Below are positions 1-7,204 of a stretch of 64,000 nucleotides of DNA, piece after piece. The notes under the pieces were generated by a model. It was not told the origin of the DNA. It saw only the letters and a program-made list of their open reading frames with translations, and ran no database searches. Source of the DNA: Halostagnicola sp. A56. Lineage in GTDB: Archaea > Halobacteriota > Halobacteria > Halobacteriales > Natrialbaceae. The stretch covers positions 1 to 64,000 of the forward strand of contig NZ_JMIP02000019.1 of the NCBI RefSeq assembly GCF_000691505.1. Direction: 5' to 3'. Within the stretch, counting starts at the first letter, position 1; each line of letters begins with the position of its first letter. The translations under genes were made by a program, and so were the position numbers.

Positions 1-1
1 A

Positions 2-124
2 CACGACCGACGAACTACTCGCTCACGAGGCGTCGACTGGCACGCGCTGGTCTACACGCCACCGGAGCAGGCGTTCAGCGCGGACGCGGACATCTCCGAT
101 TGCGAACGCATCGCGCCGATATGA
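2..124 (+). CDS. C-terminal end of a gene entering from the left edge
   Basis: Frame 2 is open from the window edge to a TGA at 122-124 and gives about 40 residues with strongly GC-rich third positions, as in the neighbouring real genes. The visible tail includes VDWHALVYTPPEQ and ends DCERIAPI. No family can be named from this much. It overlaps the 3' part of the minus-strand lipoprotein remnant at 75-302, so one of the two readings is probably not functional there. The good codon bias on this strand favours this frame over the lipoprotein frame below about position 125. Confidence 0.4.
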   Translation, partial: HDRRTTRSRGVDWHALVYTPPEQAFSADADISDCERIAPI

Positions 125-302
125 TCTCGTCTTCGTTTTCCACGAGATAATGGAACGTGAGCGGTTCCGCGGTCGCATTTCCAAACTCGATCCCCACCAG
201 TACGACACCTACAGGATCGGTTTCAGACGTAGAACAACCACCAAGAGCAGTTAGAGAAACACTGCTCAGAGCCAAGAGTCGGCGTCGGCTGAGGGGCGTC
301 AT
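75..302 (-). pseudogene. Truncated lipoprotein N-terminus
   Basis: The reading starts MTPLSRRRLLALSSVSL and reaches the lipobox LGGCS, an RR-containing secretion signal typical of haloarchaeal lipoproteins. An extracytoplasmic domain begins (GNATAEPLTFHYLVEN), and then after about 55 residues the sequence loses protein character and stops. I start it at the ATG at 302; an upstream start at 338 would add 12 AT-rich, non-signal-like residues. Haloarchaeal proteins of this kind are usually 130 residues or longer, so I read it as a 3'-truncated remnant whose lost part is replaced by the convergent gene end at 2-124. A sequencing frameshift is the alternative, but neither other minus frame continues convincingly. 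Confidence 0.5.
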
Positions 303-338
303 GTGAATGGTTTCATTTATTATAATTAATAAGTTCAT

Positions 339-705
339 CGCTCGAACCGCACGCGACTTTCAAACTCTTCGCACTCGAGCAGATGCGTCGAAATATGGCG
401 GAAGATCCATTCAACGCGAAGTCAAAACCGATGTGGAGAACCGATCAGATCCGTTTCTGCCCGTCGGAATCCCAATAGTATAAGTGACTACCCGACAACA
501 AACAAGATAGAAACCGCGCTTCAATCAGCCGCCAGGGGCATGCGCTGAAATGCCCCGGGTGATAGAGCACCCGAGGCGCGGTTTCTAACCCGATGAGGGT
601 TGAAACCATGTTTGCGTTGATTCTACCGAGATATAAACGTCTCGCACGACAGCCGTACCGCTCTCAACTAGCCGGCACTCCCCGAAAACTGCGCTCGAGG
701 TGCCT
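339..705. other. Non-coding stretch containing a folded element
   Basis: No credible ORF lies here. The left half is AT-richer than the flanks. The main content is the self-complementary element at 508-607. A TATA-like stretch (agatataaac, about 629-638) follows and could serve the small zinc-finger gene at 706. Confidence 0.6.
508..607. other. Multi-stem self-complementary element (structured RNA or IS-end candidate)
   Basis: A perfect 12-bp inverted repeat (tagaaaccgcgc at 508-519, gcgcggtttcta at 576-587) encloses two further perfect hairpins: ggggca/tgcccc at 535-556 and gggtg/caccc at 557-572. Its right arm can pair alternatively in a second hairpin, ggtttc-t-aaccc/gggtt-gaaacc at 580-607, which excludes the long outer stem. 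This gives a three-way-junction fold with a competing hairpin. It could be a non-coding RNA, a switch-like leader, or a small transposable-element remnant (the 80-bp core has 12-bp terminal inverted repeats). I know no family that it matches. Confidence 0.45.
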
Positions 706-864
706 ATGAGCGATCAGCCGCCGACCGAAGACGAACACGAACCGTCGTTTCTGCCGCGGTGTCCGCGGTGTGACACGCCGGTTACTCGAGTCACGAGCCG
801 CGGGCCGATGGAACACATCTGCTCGCCGTGTGGCTGTGAGGTCGGCTCGCCTGATCTCAGCTAG
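706..864 (+). CDS. Small zinc-finger protein, 52 aa
   Basis: A 52-residue reading begins MSDQPPTEDEHEP and carries CPRCDTP near residues 18-24 and CSPCGCE near 39-45, two CxxC knuckles expected to bind one zinc. Short zinc-ribbon proteins of this type are common in haloarchaea, usually without a known role and often supposed to mediate protein or nucleic-acid contacts. Codon bias is strong and the ATG is preceded by a TATA-like element about 70 nt upstream. It stands alone between the folded element and a minus-strand membrane protein. Confidence 0.75.
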   Translation: MSDQPPTEDEHEPSFLPRCPRCDTPVTRVTSRGPMEHICSPCGCEVGSPDLS

Positions 865-908
865 TCCACTCGAGGGTCCGAACAAAGGGACAAAGGCCCC
901 AACTCCCG

Positions 909-1400
909 CTACTCGTTCTCCTGTTCGTTGTTGAACGCTCGATCCGTTTCGAAGGGATAGTCCTGGAACGCCGTCTGTCGGGTCGTCGTATTCGTCACCC
1001 GGTAGTCGACTTCGTACGTGGACTCCTCGGACGCGGACAGTTCCGCGGAGTCGGTAACCCCGCCTCGACACTCGAGTTGGAGGTCGAACCCGTCCGTACT
1101 GGCGTTCGAAACCGAGAGCGAGGTGCAGTCGGCTATCACCTGTTCATCGGATTCGAAACTGTGGTCGTGGCTCGCGAGGAGGTCGTTATAGAAGAGTCGC
1201 TCCTCGTACGTCGCGGTGTAGTCCGCGACGTTCGAGGAATCGACCGGAGTCGGTTTTTCGGGGCCGACCGGATAGGACTCGATGTGCACCTGCTCCTCCG
1301 GCTCGTCTGAGAGGGGATGGAACGATGTGACGACCCCGATTCCAGCGACGAGCACCAGGACGATGACCCCGAGCGAAACGAGCGTCCGGTTCGAAACCAT
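909..1400 (-). CDS. Membrane-anchored extracytoplasmic protein, function unknown
   Basis: The 163-residue protein begins with a short positive segment and one hydrophobic helix (about residues 8-26, VSLGVIVLVLVAGIGVV). A hydrophilic, acidic domain of about 135 residues with a few cysteines follows, expected to face outside. The single N-terminal helix acts as an anchor or uncleaved signal. The start is the only ATG before the helix. It is convergent with the zinc-finger gene and divergent from cspA. I recognise no domain; the layout is typical of haloarchaeal conserved hypothetical proteins. Confidence 0.7.
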   Translation of the reverse strand: MVSNRTLVSLGVIVLVLVAGIGVVTSFHPLSDEPEEQVHIESYPVGPEKPTPVDSSNVADYTATYEERLFYNDLLASHDHSFESDEQVIADCTSLSVSNASTDGFDLQLECRGGVTDSAELSASEESTYEVDYRVTNTTTRQTAFQDYPFETDRAFNNEQENE

Positions 1401-1551
1401 TATCTTAGAGTTAGATTCCTAATACAATATTCGTTTTGCACCATCGAACCGTACTCTCGAGCGGTCACGACACGTTCGAATGAGTGTGAGAGGTCGTGGT
1501 ACCGTGACCCTCGGAAGGGTTATCCCTCATCCACCCCTCAGTTTGTTTGTA

Positions 1552-1758
1552 ATGGCAAACGGTAAGGTTGATTTCTTCAACGACACTGGCGGCTACGGTT
1601 TCATTTCGACTGATGACGGCGACCTCGACGACGACGAAGACGTTTTCTTCCATATGGAGGATGTCGGCGGCGAGGACCTCACGGAAGGGACGGAGGTCGA
1701 GTTCGACATCGAGTCCTCGCCCAAGGGGCCTCGTGCAGCGAACGTCGTCCGACAGTAA
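1552..1758 (+). CDS. cspA: Cold-shock domain protein
   Basis: A 68-residue single cold-shock domain: MANGKVDFFNDTGGYGFI contains RNP-1 (GYGFI) and VFFHMEDV matches RNP-2 (VFFH). These beta-barrel proteins bind single-stranded RNA or DNA and act as RNA chaperones. The loop DDGDLDDDED is much more acidic than in bacterial CspA, as expected for a cytosolic halophile protein. I use the internal ATG at 1552 because it gives the family length; the upstream in-frame ATG would add 24 unrelated residues. Confidence 0.95.
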   Translation: MANGKVDFFNDTGGYGFISTDDGDLDDDEDVFFHMEDVGGEDLTEGTEVEFDIESSPKGPRAANVVRQ

Positions 1759-2016
1759 CACCGAGACACACCTGTCGTTCACAGCGACAGACAACGCTCT
1801 CGATTTTTCAGAAGGTCACACGTCTGAGCCGACGCTATCTGTATACTCTGTACGTATCGTTCGTCGAGTGATCGCGGAGGAGGTATGCGAACCGTTCTAC
1901 GACACCCTCCAAAGTCGCTTGTACTCTTTTACCTGTACTTAACAGGCTGATTTCCACGCGCTTACAAATATCTGAAGGATCCGGAGATATATTGAGACTA
2001 GCCACCTATAGAGGGT
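1759..2016. promoter_or_regulatory. Intergenic region with probable promoter of the HTH/TumE-like pair
   Basis: No ORF of note. A TATA-like run, gatatattg, lies at about 1985-1993, close to the -28 position of the ATG at 2017, suggesting a short-leader or leaderless transcript for the two-gene unit downstream. Confidence 0.4.
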
Positions 2017-2544
2017 ATGACCGAGTTCGATCCGGTCCCCGAGTCCGAATCTGCCCGGCGACGGTGGCAAACGCAAACTGACACGTTTGGTCGCGTCTAC
2101 GACGTCGTTCTGGGAATTACGTCTCCGACCGCGTACACCGACATCGCGGAACTTGCAAATTGTTCTCCGAACGCCGCGAAAAAGCACCTCGAGCGTTTAG
2201 CGGAGATGGGTATCGCTCGAGCCGATAGAGAAAGTCGCCCAGCAACGTACGAACGAAACGAGGGATACCTCGAGTGGCAGGATGCCAGTCGGATCGCAAC
2301 GGAACTCTCCGTCGAAGAGATCATCGATCGCGTGAAGGCGCTCGAAACACAGCGCGGGGACTACGAAGCGCAGTTCGAGACGACGGATCCGGCAGACGTC
2401 TCCGTGGTCGAACGCGGGGATCACGAAACCGTCCACGAACGGATGGCCACAGTCAGCGAGTGGCACGGTGTGATTCGTGATATTCGGCTGTACGAACTCG
2501 CCCGCCAACTCTCACAGAACGACGGGCACCTAATTCCAGCGTAG
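2017..2544 (+). CDS. Winged-helix regulator, probable antitoxin-like partner
   Basis: A 175-residue soluble protein with an N-terminal winged helix (about residues 30-85). The segment TDIAELANCSPNAAKKHLER has the spacing of a helix-turn-helix with its recognition helix. A helical C-terminal half may dimerise. It belongs to a haloarchaeal ArsR-like group usually annotated only as transcriptional regulator. Its stop codon directly abuts the next start (zero spacing), so the two are co-transcribed and probably function together. If the next gene is a TumE-type toxin, this would be its DNA-binding antitoxin; that is inference from the arrangement. Confidence 0.7.
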   Translation: MTEFDPVPESESARRRWQTQTDTFGRVYDVVLGITSPTAYTDIAELANCSPNAAKKHLERLAEMGIARADRESRPATYERNEGYLEWQDASRIATELSVEEIIDRVKALETQRGDYEAQFETTDPADVSVVERGDHETVHERMATVSEWHGVIRDIRLYELARQLSQNDGHLIPA

Positions 2545-2994
2545 ATGAGTGAACCACCGGAGGATTCACCGCCGTACTCGACAGGACCACCGGATCGACA
2601 GACGTTACGCTTGCTGGAGCGACACCTCACATCGGATGCACTGGTCTCCGAAACTGTGTTCGACCCGGATTCGTACGAACCCTGGCTACTTCGTGGACGC
2701 CTCGAGGCGGAACGTTACCCGGACTCGGTAACAGCGGCCCGACTCGATGTCCGGTGGTTCACGACTGGCGATTTCTCGGTCCACTACGTCGAAGAACACG
2801 AGGATGGAGACCGCTGGGAGTGTCGCTGGGACCGGCATCTGAACACGCACAACGCCCGGTTGCACTTCCATAAACCTCCATCTGCCGCTGCAATCGCTGA
2901 TCTCGAACTCCCCTCGCTTCATCCGCTCGAGGTGTACTCGACTGTTCTCACGGCGATCGCACAACGAATCGAGACACTATGGTCCGTAGAATGA
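2545..2994 (+). CDS. TumE/DUF6516-like protein, possible toxin
   Basis: A 149-residue protein that starts immediately after the regulator's stop. Its centre reads RLDVRWF, then DFSVHYVEEHEDG, then WECRWDRHLNTHNARLHFH: a strand-rich core with RWD and several His/Asn residues, resembling the TumE (DUF6516) family of toxin-antitoxin proteins. In haloarchaea such proteins regularly follow an HTH gene. The activity of this family is poorly known. The assignment is from recalled motif resemblance and gene order, so it is moderate. A ligand-sensing partner of the regulator is the alternative. Confidence 0.55.
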   Translation: MSEPPEDSPPYSTGPPDRQTLRLLERHLTSDALVSETVFDPDSYEPWLLRGRLEAERYPDSVTAARLDVRWFTTGDFSVHYVEEHEDGDRWECRWDRHLNTHNARLHFHKPPSAAAIADLELPSLHPLEVYSTVLTAIAQRIETLWSVE

Positions 2995-3149
2995 TTCCTG
3001 CGGGTAAGACACAGACAGGGGAATACTCGAGCGATCTCGCGTCTCGAATAGCGTACCGACAGGTTCGACCAAATACCGCATAGACCGTCCGACAGACGGT
3101 ACTCTGCACATCAAACCTAACGAAAAGATCCGATTCGATCCGGGACGGC

Positions 3150-3881
3150 TTAGATGACTTCTTCGAAGTCGTTGTGGCCCTGAATGTCGACGCCGTCCTC
3201 GGTGATCTCACAGAGGAAGACACCGTTACCCGAGCCTGTGTCGCGCTCGGCCGCGGACTTGATTCCCTGTGCCGCGATGGTCGTCGCCTCGTCGTTCGAG
3301 AGCCCTTCCTCGTAGGTCTGCTCGAGATGACCGTAGGCGAGTTGCATTCCGCTTCCGGTGACGGTGTAGTCGTCCTCCATGACGCCGCCCGCCGGATCGA
3401 TGCTGTAGACGTGGCTTCCTTCCTCGTCGACACCGCCCAGAATCGGGTGGATCGCGAAGAACGGCCCGCCTCGAGCGAAGTTGCCCGCGAGCGTTGCGAG
3501 CGCGTTGATGCTCATGCTCCCGTCGCGGCGGGTCTCGAAGAGGTTGACCTCCGCGCGGAGACTCGAGATGAACGACTGTGCGCCGCCGACGCTGCCGACC
3601 ATCGTCAGCGCTGCGGTGGGGTGGATCTGTTCGACCTTCTGGACGTTTTTGTTCGAGACGAATCGACCGCCGAGGCTCGCGCGCATGTCCGTCGCGATGA
3701 CGACGCCGTCGGCCGTCGTGATCCCGATGGTCGTCGTTCCCGTCTTGTTGACGTTGTCGAGGTCGGCGCTCGAGATGTCGTTCTGTGGCATCGCACCGAG
3801 TTCCGGGCCGTAGGGGTCCGGCTCGTCCGCCAACTGGTCGACCGTTCGAGAGAAGTCCGAGTCGTGGGTTGGTGTTCGCAT
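3150..3881 (-). CDS. psmB: Proteasome beta subunit
   Basis: A 243-residue precursor of the catalytic 20S subunit. A propeptide of about 48 residues precedes the processing site KTG|TTTIGI, which exposes Thr49 as the N-terminal nucleophile. The Ntn-hydrolase fold follows, with the expected ADMRAS-type segment (ATDMRASLGG), the lysine in NKNVQKVEQI and the GSGM loop (VTGSGMQLAYG). It forms the inner rings of the proteasome with alpha subunits encoded elsewhere, degrading unfolded proteins in the cytoplasm. A TATA box sits 27 nt upstream of the ATG, so the mRNA is probably leaderless. Confidence 0.97.
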   Translation of the reverse strand: MRTPTHDSDFSRTVDQLADEPDPYGPELGAMPQNDISSADLDNVNKTGTTTIGITTADGVVIATDMRASLGGRFVSNKNVQKVEQIHPTAALTMVGSVGGAQSFISSLRAEVNLFETRRDGSMSINALATLAGNFARGGPFFAIHPILGGVDEEGSHVYSIDPAGGVMEDDYTVTGSGMQLAYGHLEQTYEEGLSNDEATTIAAQGIKSAAERDTGSGNGVFLCEITEDGVDIQGHNDFEEVI

Positions 3882-3904
3882 TATCGGTATCTAACGACCG
3901 GGAC

Positions 3905-3912
3905 GATATAAA
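3905..3912 (-). promoter_or_regulatory. TATA box of psmB
   Basis: The minus strand reads tttatatc, centred 27 nt upstream of the psmB ATG. That is the spacing expected for a leaderless haloarchaeal transcript. Confidence 0.6.
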
Positions 3913-4275
3913 ACACCGGCGGTCACCGCTCTGGTTTCCGCTTCTCTGTCGGGACTGGATTTGCGATCGAAGCGACTGTAATACGCTGTCTGGCGTCGAT
4001 TTACGACGCCAGACCGACGAGGGACGCGGACGACGGTGCGAACTCGAGCCGTCAGTGACCTCACCTCGAGTGAGTGTCGAGTCGGATCGGGTGGGCAGAG
4101 AGTCACCTCGAGGTGACACGGAGTCACTCGAGCGAGTGAGGAGTTGCTCGAGCGAGTGTGAGTCTTCTGGACAGTCTCGAGAAGGTCGATCGAGACGAAC
4201 GGAACTTTGTCCGTCGGTTCGACGATGTCGAGAATTCGGTTCAGCGGGGTCCGGGTGTCGTGGGTGCTGTCGAGT
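3913..4275. other. Gene-free region with a cluster of CTCGAG-centred inverted repeats
   Basis: No reading here has coding character; the long minus-strand frames across it are basic and low in complexity. Between about 4050 and 4190 the sequence is packed with CTCGAG-centred symmetric motifs. They include a perfect 16-bp palindrome, gtcacctcgaggtgac (4102-4117), and a following 7-bp inverted repeat, tcactcg-ag-cgagtga (about 4123-4138), with a further copy just after. It lies between psmB (leftward) and a small membrane protein (also leftward). Confidence 0.5.
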
Positions 4276-4446
4276 TCACTTTTGGGCGTTTTCGTAGGCC
4301 TCGCCGACGTTGGCGATGACCCGGTGTACTGGGAGGGAGAGACCGATCTGGTTAGCAACGATTGCAAGCGGCATCGCCGCGATACCGACGACGATACACA
4401 GTTGGTACATTGCGAACAGCAGCGCGTTGTGTGCGCGGGATTTCAT
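4276..4446 (-). CDS. Small two-helix membrane protein, 56 aa
   Basis: A 56-residue reading starts MKSRAHNALLFAMYQLC, continues through a hydrophobic stretch (VVGIAAMPLAIVANQ) and ends VGEAYENAQK. It has two short hydrophobic segments and a polar tail. Codon usage is coding-like throughout, and an AT-rich TATA-like element (gtatataaatattc, about 4474-4487) lies about 30 nt upstream on this strand. It resembles conserved short haloarchaeal membrane proteins of unknown function. Confidence 0.65.
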   Translation of the reverse strand: MKSRAHNALLFAMYQLCIVVGIAAMPLAIVANQIGLSLPVHRVIANVGEAYENAQK

Positions 4447-4731
4447 CAGCGTTCATCGTCGCTCAGTTCGAGGGAGTATATAAATATTCGTGTCTCTCGC
4501 CGCGCTCTCACGATCGTCTCGAGAACCGACCTCGACGCCGTACGTCGATTCAAGCTAGCTTTCACGAAGTCCAACTGAAAGCGGACTCGGTGACGAACTA
4601 CGTCGATGATGACTGGAATCGATCCGGGCGATTCTCATAAGTTATGCCCATAATCCGGCTCTCGTGCGCGCTCGCCAACAAGGTGCGAGACGAACCGCAA
4701 GAGAAGAAACCCCCCACCACGTTGGACGTGT

Positions 4732-5091
4732 ATGAGCAACTATCTCGTCGCGATGGAGGCCGCGTGGCTCGTTCGTGACGTCGACCAGATCGACGACGCA
4801 ATCGGCGTCGCAGTAAGCGAAGCAGGAAAGCGACTCAACCAGGAGAACATGGAGTACGTCGAAGTCGAAGTCGGCGCGACGGGCTGTCCCGCTTGCGGCG
4901 AACCCTTCGACTCCGCGTTTATCGCGGCCGACACCGCGCTCGTCGGGCTCGCCCTCGAGATGGACGTCTTCAACGCGGACGGGGAGGAACACGCCTCTCG
5001 GATCGCAAAGAGCGAGGTTGGCGGCGCGCTGCGAGACGTTCCCCTCTCAGTCGTCGAAGTCTTCGAGACCGAGGCCGACGAGGACGAGTAA
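4732..5091 (+). CDS. UPF0212 (DUF555) family protein
   Basis: A 119-residue cytoplasmic protein matching the archaeal UPF0212/DUF555 family. The start MSNYLVAMEAAWLVRDV, the central GCPACGEPFDSAFI with one CxxC, and the closing VVEVFETEADEDE fit it along its full length. The CxxC could bind metal or be redox active. The family is archaeal and uncharacterised. The XRE-CBS regulator begins 59 nt after its stop on the same strand. Confidence 0.85.
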   Translation: MSNYLVAMEAAWLVRDVDQIDDAIGVAVSEAGKRLNQENMEYVEVEVGATGCPACGEPFDSAFIAADTALVGLALEMDVFNADGEEHASRIAKSEVGGALRDVPLSVVEVFETEADEDE

Positions 5092-5150
5092 CTACCGCCC
5101 AAAGTCGACACGACCCAAAGACTTTCTATAACCCGTGGTTATTCAAAACC

Positions 5151-5690
5151 ATGGAGTTACCGACGCCCGCGGACCTCCGACAGCGCCGCACCGATCTCGG
5201 GCTGACCCAGAGCGAACTCGCCGAGAAGGCGAGCGTCTCCCAGCCGTTGATCGCCCGAATCGAGGGTGGCGACGTCGATCCGCGACTCTCGACGCTGCGT
5301 CGAATAGTGACGGCTCTCGAGGAGGCCGAAAGCGACGTCATCCGGGCCGAGGACCTGATGAACGAAGCGGTCGTCAGCGTCTCGCCCGATGAACCGATCA
5401 GCGAGGCCGCCCGCAAGATGGAGTCCGAAGCCTACTCGCAACTCGCTGTGATTCAGGACGGGATTCCGGTCGGCTCGATCAGTCAGAGCGATTTGGTCCA
5501 CCTCGACTCGGAGTCTCGAGACGAGTCCATCGACAATCACATGAGCGAGAGTTTCCCGACGGTCTCGAAAGACGCCACGCTCGACGAGATCAGTAACCTC
5601 CTCGAGCATTACAAGGCGGTCATGATAACCGAAGCCGGGGAAACGATCGGGATCATCACCGAGGCGGACTTGACAGCCAGGCTTTCTTGA
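5151..5690 (+). CDS. XRE-type HTH regulator with two CBS domains
   Basis: A 179-residue regulator. Residues about 5-58 form a Cro/C1 helix-turn-helix (RQRRTDLGLTQSELAEKASV, then QPLIARIEGG). Residues about 68-120 and 128-179 form a CBS pair (EDLMNEAVVSVSP, then HMSESFPTVSKDATLDE). CBS pairs usually bind adenosyl nucleotides, so it probably couples nucleotide or SAM level to transcription, though its targets are unknown. The start is the ATG at 5151; a longer frame overlapping the upstream gene is a shadow. It sits between the UPF0212 gene and tenA, all in one direction. Confidence 0.88.
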   Translation: MELPTPADLRQRRTDLGLTQSELAEKASVSQPLIARIEGGDVDPRLSTLRRIVTALEEAESDVIRAEDLMNEAVVSVSPDEPISEAARKMESEAYSQLAVIQDGIPVGSISQSDLVHLDSESRDESIDNHMSESFPTVSKDATLDEISNLLEHYKAVMITEAGETIGIITEADLTARLS

Positions 5691-5796
5691 GCCGGCTGAC
5701 AAGCGGCGGCGTCAACGGGCTGTCTTCGGTTCGACGCCGATATAACTCGATTGTAGTAGTCACCTATATTGTGCTGGACGGTCTTCCGTTCGGATA

Positions 5797-6456
5797 ATGG
5801 CGTTCAGTGACCAATTACTCGAGGCCGGCGACCACATCTGGGAGGCACAGAAAGACCATCCCTTCGTTCGGGAACTCGCGACGGGCGAACTCGAGGAGGA
5901 AGCGTTTCTCACCTGGGTTCGGCAGGATTACCGCTACCTGCTTGATTACGCGCGTGTATTCGCCATCGCCGGGACGAAAGCCCGGGACGAAGAGACCATG
6001 ACGCACCTGCTCGGAGTCGCACACACCGTCCTCGACTACGAGATGGACCTCCACCGCGAGTTCGCCGCCGATTACGGCATGGACCGGGCGGAACTCGAGT
6101 CGGTGCAGAAGTCGCCGACCTGCATCGCGTACACGAACTACCTCGTCCGAACGGCGCACGAGGGATCGCTGGCCGAAATCGCAGCGGCGATCTACCCCTG
6201 CGGACAGGGCTATCTCGACATCGCAGAACACATGGCCGAACTCGCCGACGACGACCACCGATACACGCCGTTCATCGAGAAGTACACGAGCGACGACTTC
6301 CGCGAGGCGGTCGACTGGATGCGAGAATTCGTCGACCGCTGTGGGCAACGGTACCCCGGCGAACACGAGGCGATGGAGGAGGCGTTCCTGACCTGCGCCC
6401 GGCTCGAGCACCAATTTTGGGAGATGGCCTACACTCGAGAGACGTGGGATCTGTAG
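5797..6456 (+). CDS. tenA: TenA family thiaminase II / aminopyrimidine aminohydrolase
   Basis: A 219-residue all-helical TenA protein, the usual family length. Diagnostic segments are HPFVRELATGELEEEAFLTW at the N-terminus, QDYRYLLDYARVFA, the Cys-containing AIYPCGQGYL with the expected nucleophile, and LEHQFWEMAY at the C-terminus with its Glu. It hydrolyses aminopyrimidine products of thiamine breakdown to recycle HMP into thiamine synthesis. No other thiamine gene is adjacent. The ATG at 5797 follows an AT-richer stretch (cctatattg) at a distance suitable for a TATA box. Confidence 0.92.
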   Translation: MAFSDQLLEAGDHIWEAQKDHPFVRELATGELEEEAFLTWVRQDYRYLLDYARVFAIAGTKARDEETMTHLLGVAHTVLDYEMDLHREFAADYGMDRAELESVQKSPTCIAYTNYLVRTAHEGSLAEIAAAIYPCGQGYLDIAEHMAELADDDHRYTPFIEKYTSDDFREAVDWMREFVDRCGQRYPGEHEAMEEAFLTCARLEHQFWEMAYTRETWDL

Positions 6457-6505
6457 CGCAGCAACTCGGTTTTCGTCGAACGGACCGGGAGCGTTTTCAG
6501 GCCGT

Positions 6506-7204
6506 TCAGACCGCGAGGTACTCGGTGACGGCGTCTCGAGATGCGAGCCGTTCAGATCCGAGTTCGTCGACGATCGTTCCTTTGTCGATGGCGTAACACC
6601 GTTCGGAGAGGTTCTGAACGACGTGGAGGTTCTGCTCGACGAAGAGGATCGTCGTCCCGAGTTCCTCGTTGACCTGTGTGAGGTCTCTCGTGAGATCCTG
6701 TACGATCGAGGGTTGGACGCCTTCCGAAGGCTCGTCGAGCAACAGCAGATCGGGATTGCCGATCAGCGCGCGACCGATCGCGAGCATCTGCTGTTGCCCG
6801 CCGCTCATCGTGCCCGCCTCCTGATCGGCCCGTTCCTCGAGGATCGGGAAGTAATCGTAGACTGCCTCGTACTGGAGGTCGCTACTCGCCTCGTTTATCG
6901 TTTCGCCCATTCGGAGGTTCTCCTCGACCGTCAACTCGGGAAAGACATCCCGTCCCTGCGGAATGTACCCGATCCCGCGGCGAGCACGAACGTCCGCGGA
7001 TTCGTCCGTCACGTCCTCACCGTCGAAGGTGATCGTTCCGTCGTCGGCCTCGAGCAGTCCCATGACGGCTTTGACCAGTGTCGTCTTGCCGACGCCGTTC
7101 TTGCCCATGATGCCGACGATTTCGCCGTCGTCGACGGTGACATCGACGTCTCGAAGGATCGGCGTCCGTCCGTACGATGCGCGTAGGTTAATGAGTTCGA
7201 GCAT
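6506..7204 (-). CDS. urtE: ABC transporter ATPase, UrtE/LivF type
   Basis: A 232-residue ATPase, last gene of the five-gene importer. It carries Walker A GKNGVGKTT (about residues 34-42), a Q-loop (IPQGRDVFPELTVEENL), signature MSGGQQQ, Walker B LLLLDEP and the switch region FVEQN. The GYIPQGRDVFP segment and EPSEGVQPSIV are typical of the LivF/UrtE branch. It powers uptake with the UrtD-type ATPase on the cytoplasmic face. Its ATG overlaps the previous stop codon by one base, so it is translationally coupled. The urea or amide assignment rests on the operon as a whole. Confidence 0.85.
   Translation of the reverse strand: MLELINLRASYGRTPILRDVDVTVDDGEIVGIMGKNGVGKTTLVKAVMGLLEADDGTITFDGEDVTDESADVRARRGIGYIPQGRDVFPELTVEENLRMGETINEASSDLQYEAVYDYFPILEERADQEAGTMSGGQQQMLAIGRALIGNPDLLLLDEPSEGVQPSIVQDLTRDLTQVNEELGTTILFVEQNLHVVQNLSERCYAIDKGTIVDELGSERLASRDAVTEYLAV

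Noticed and set aside
580..607. CRISPR-repeat-like hairpin (gtttct...gaaacc)
   Set aside because: It occurs only once and has no spacer-repeat periodicity; it belongs to the folded element at 508-607.
608..709. A 33-codon frame starting with MFALILPRYKRL
   Set aside because: It has poor codon bias and overlaps the promoter and start of the small zinc-finger gene; treated as chance.
5691..5796. TPP riboswitch ahead of tenA
   Set aside because: The 106-nt gap contains no ctgaga-type core or long paired arms.
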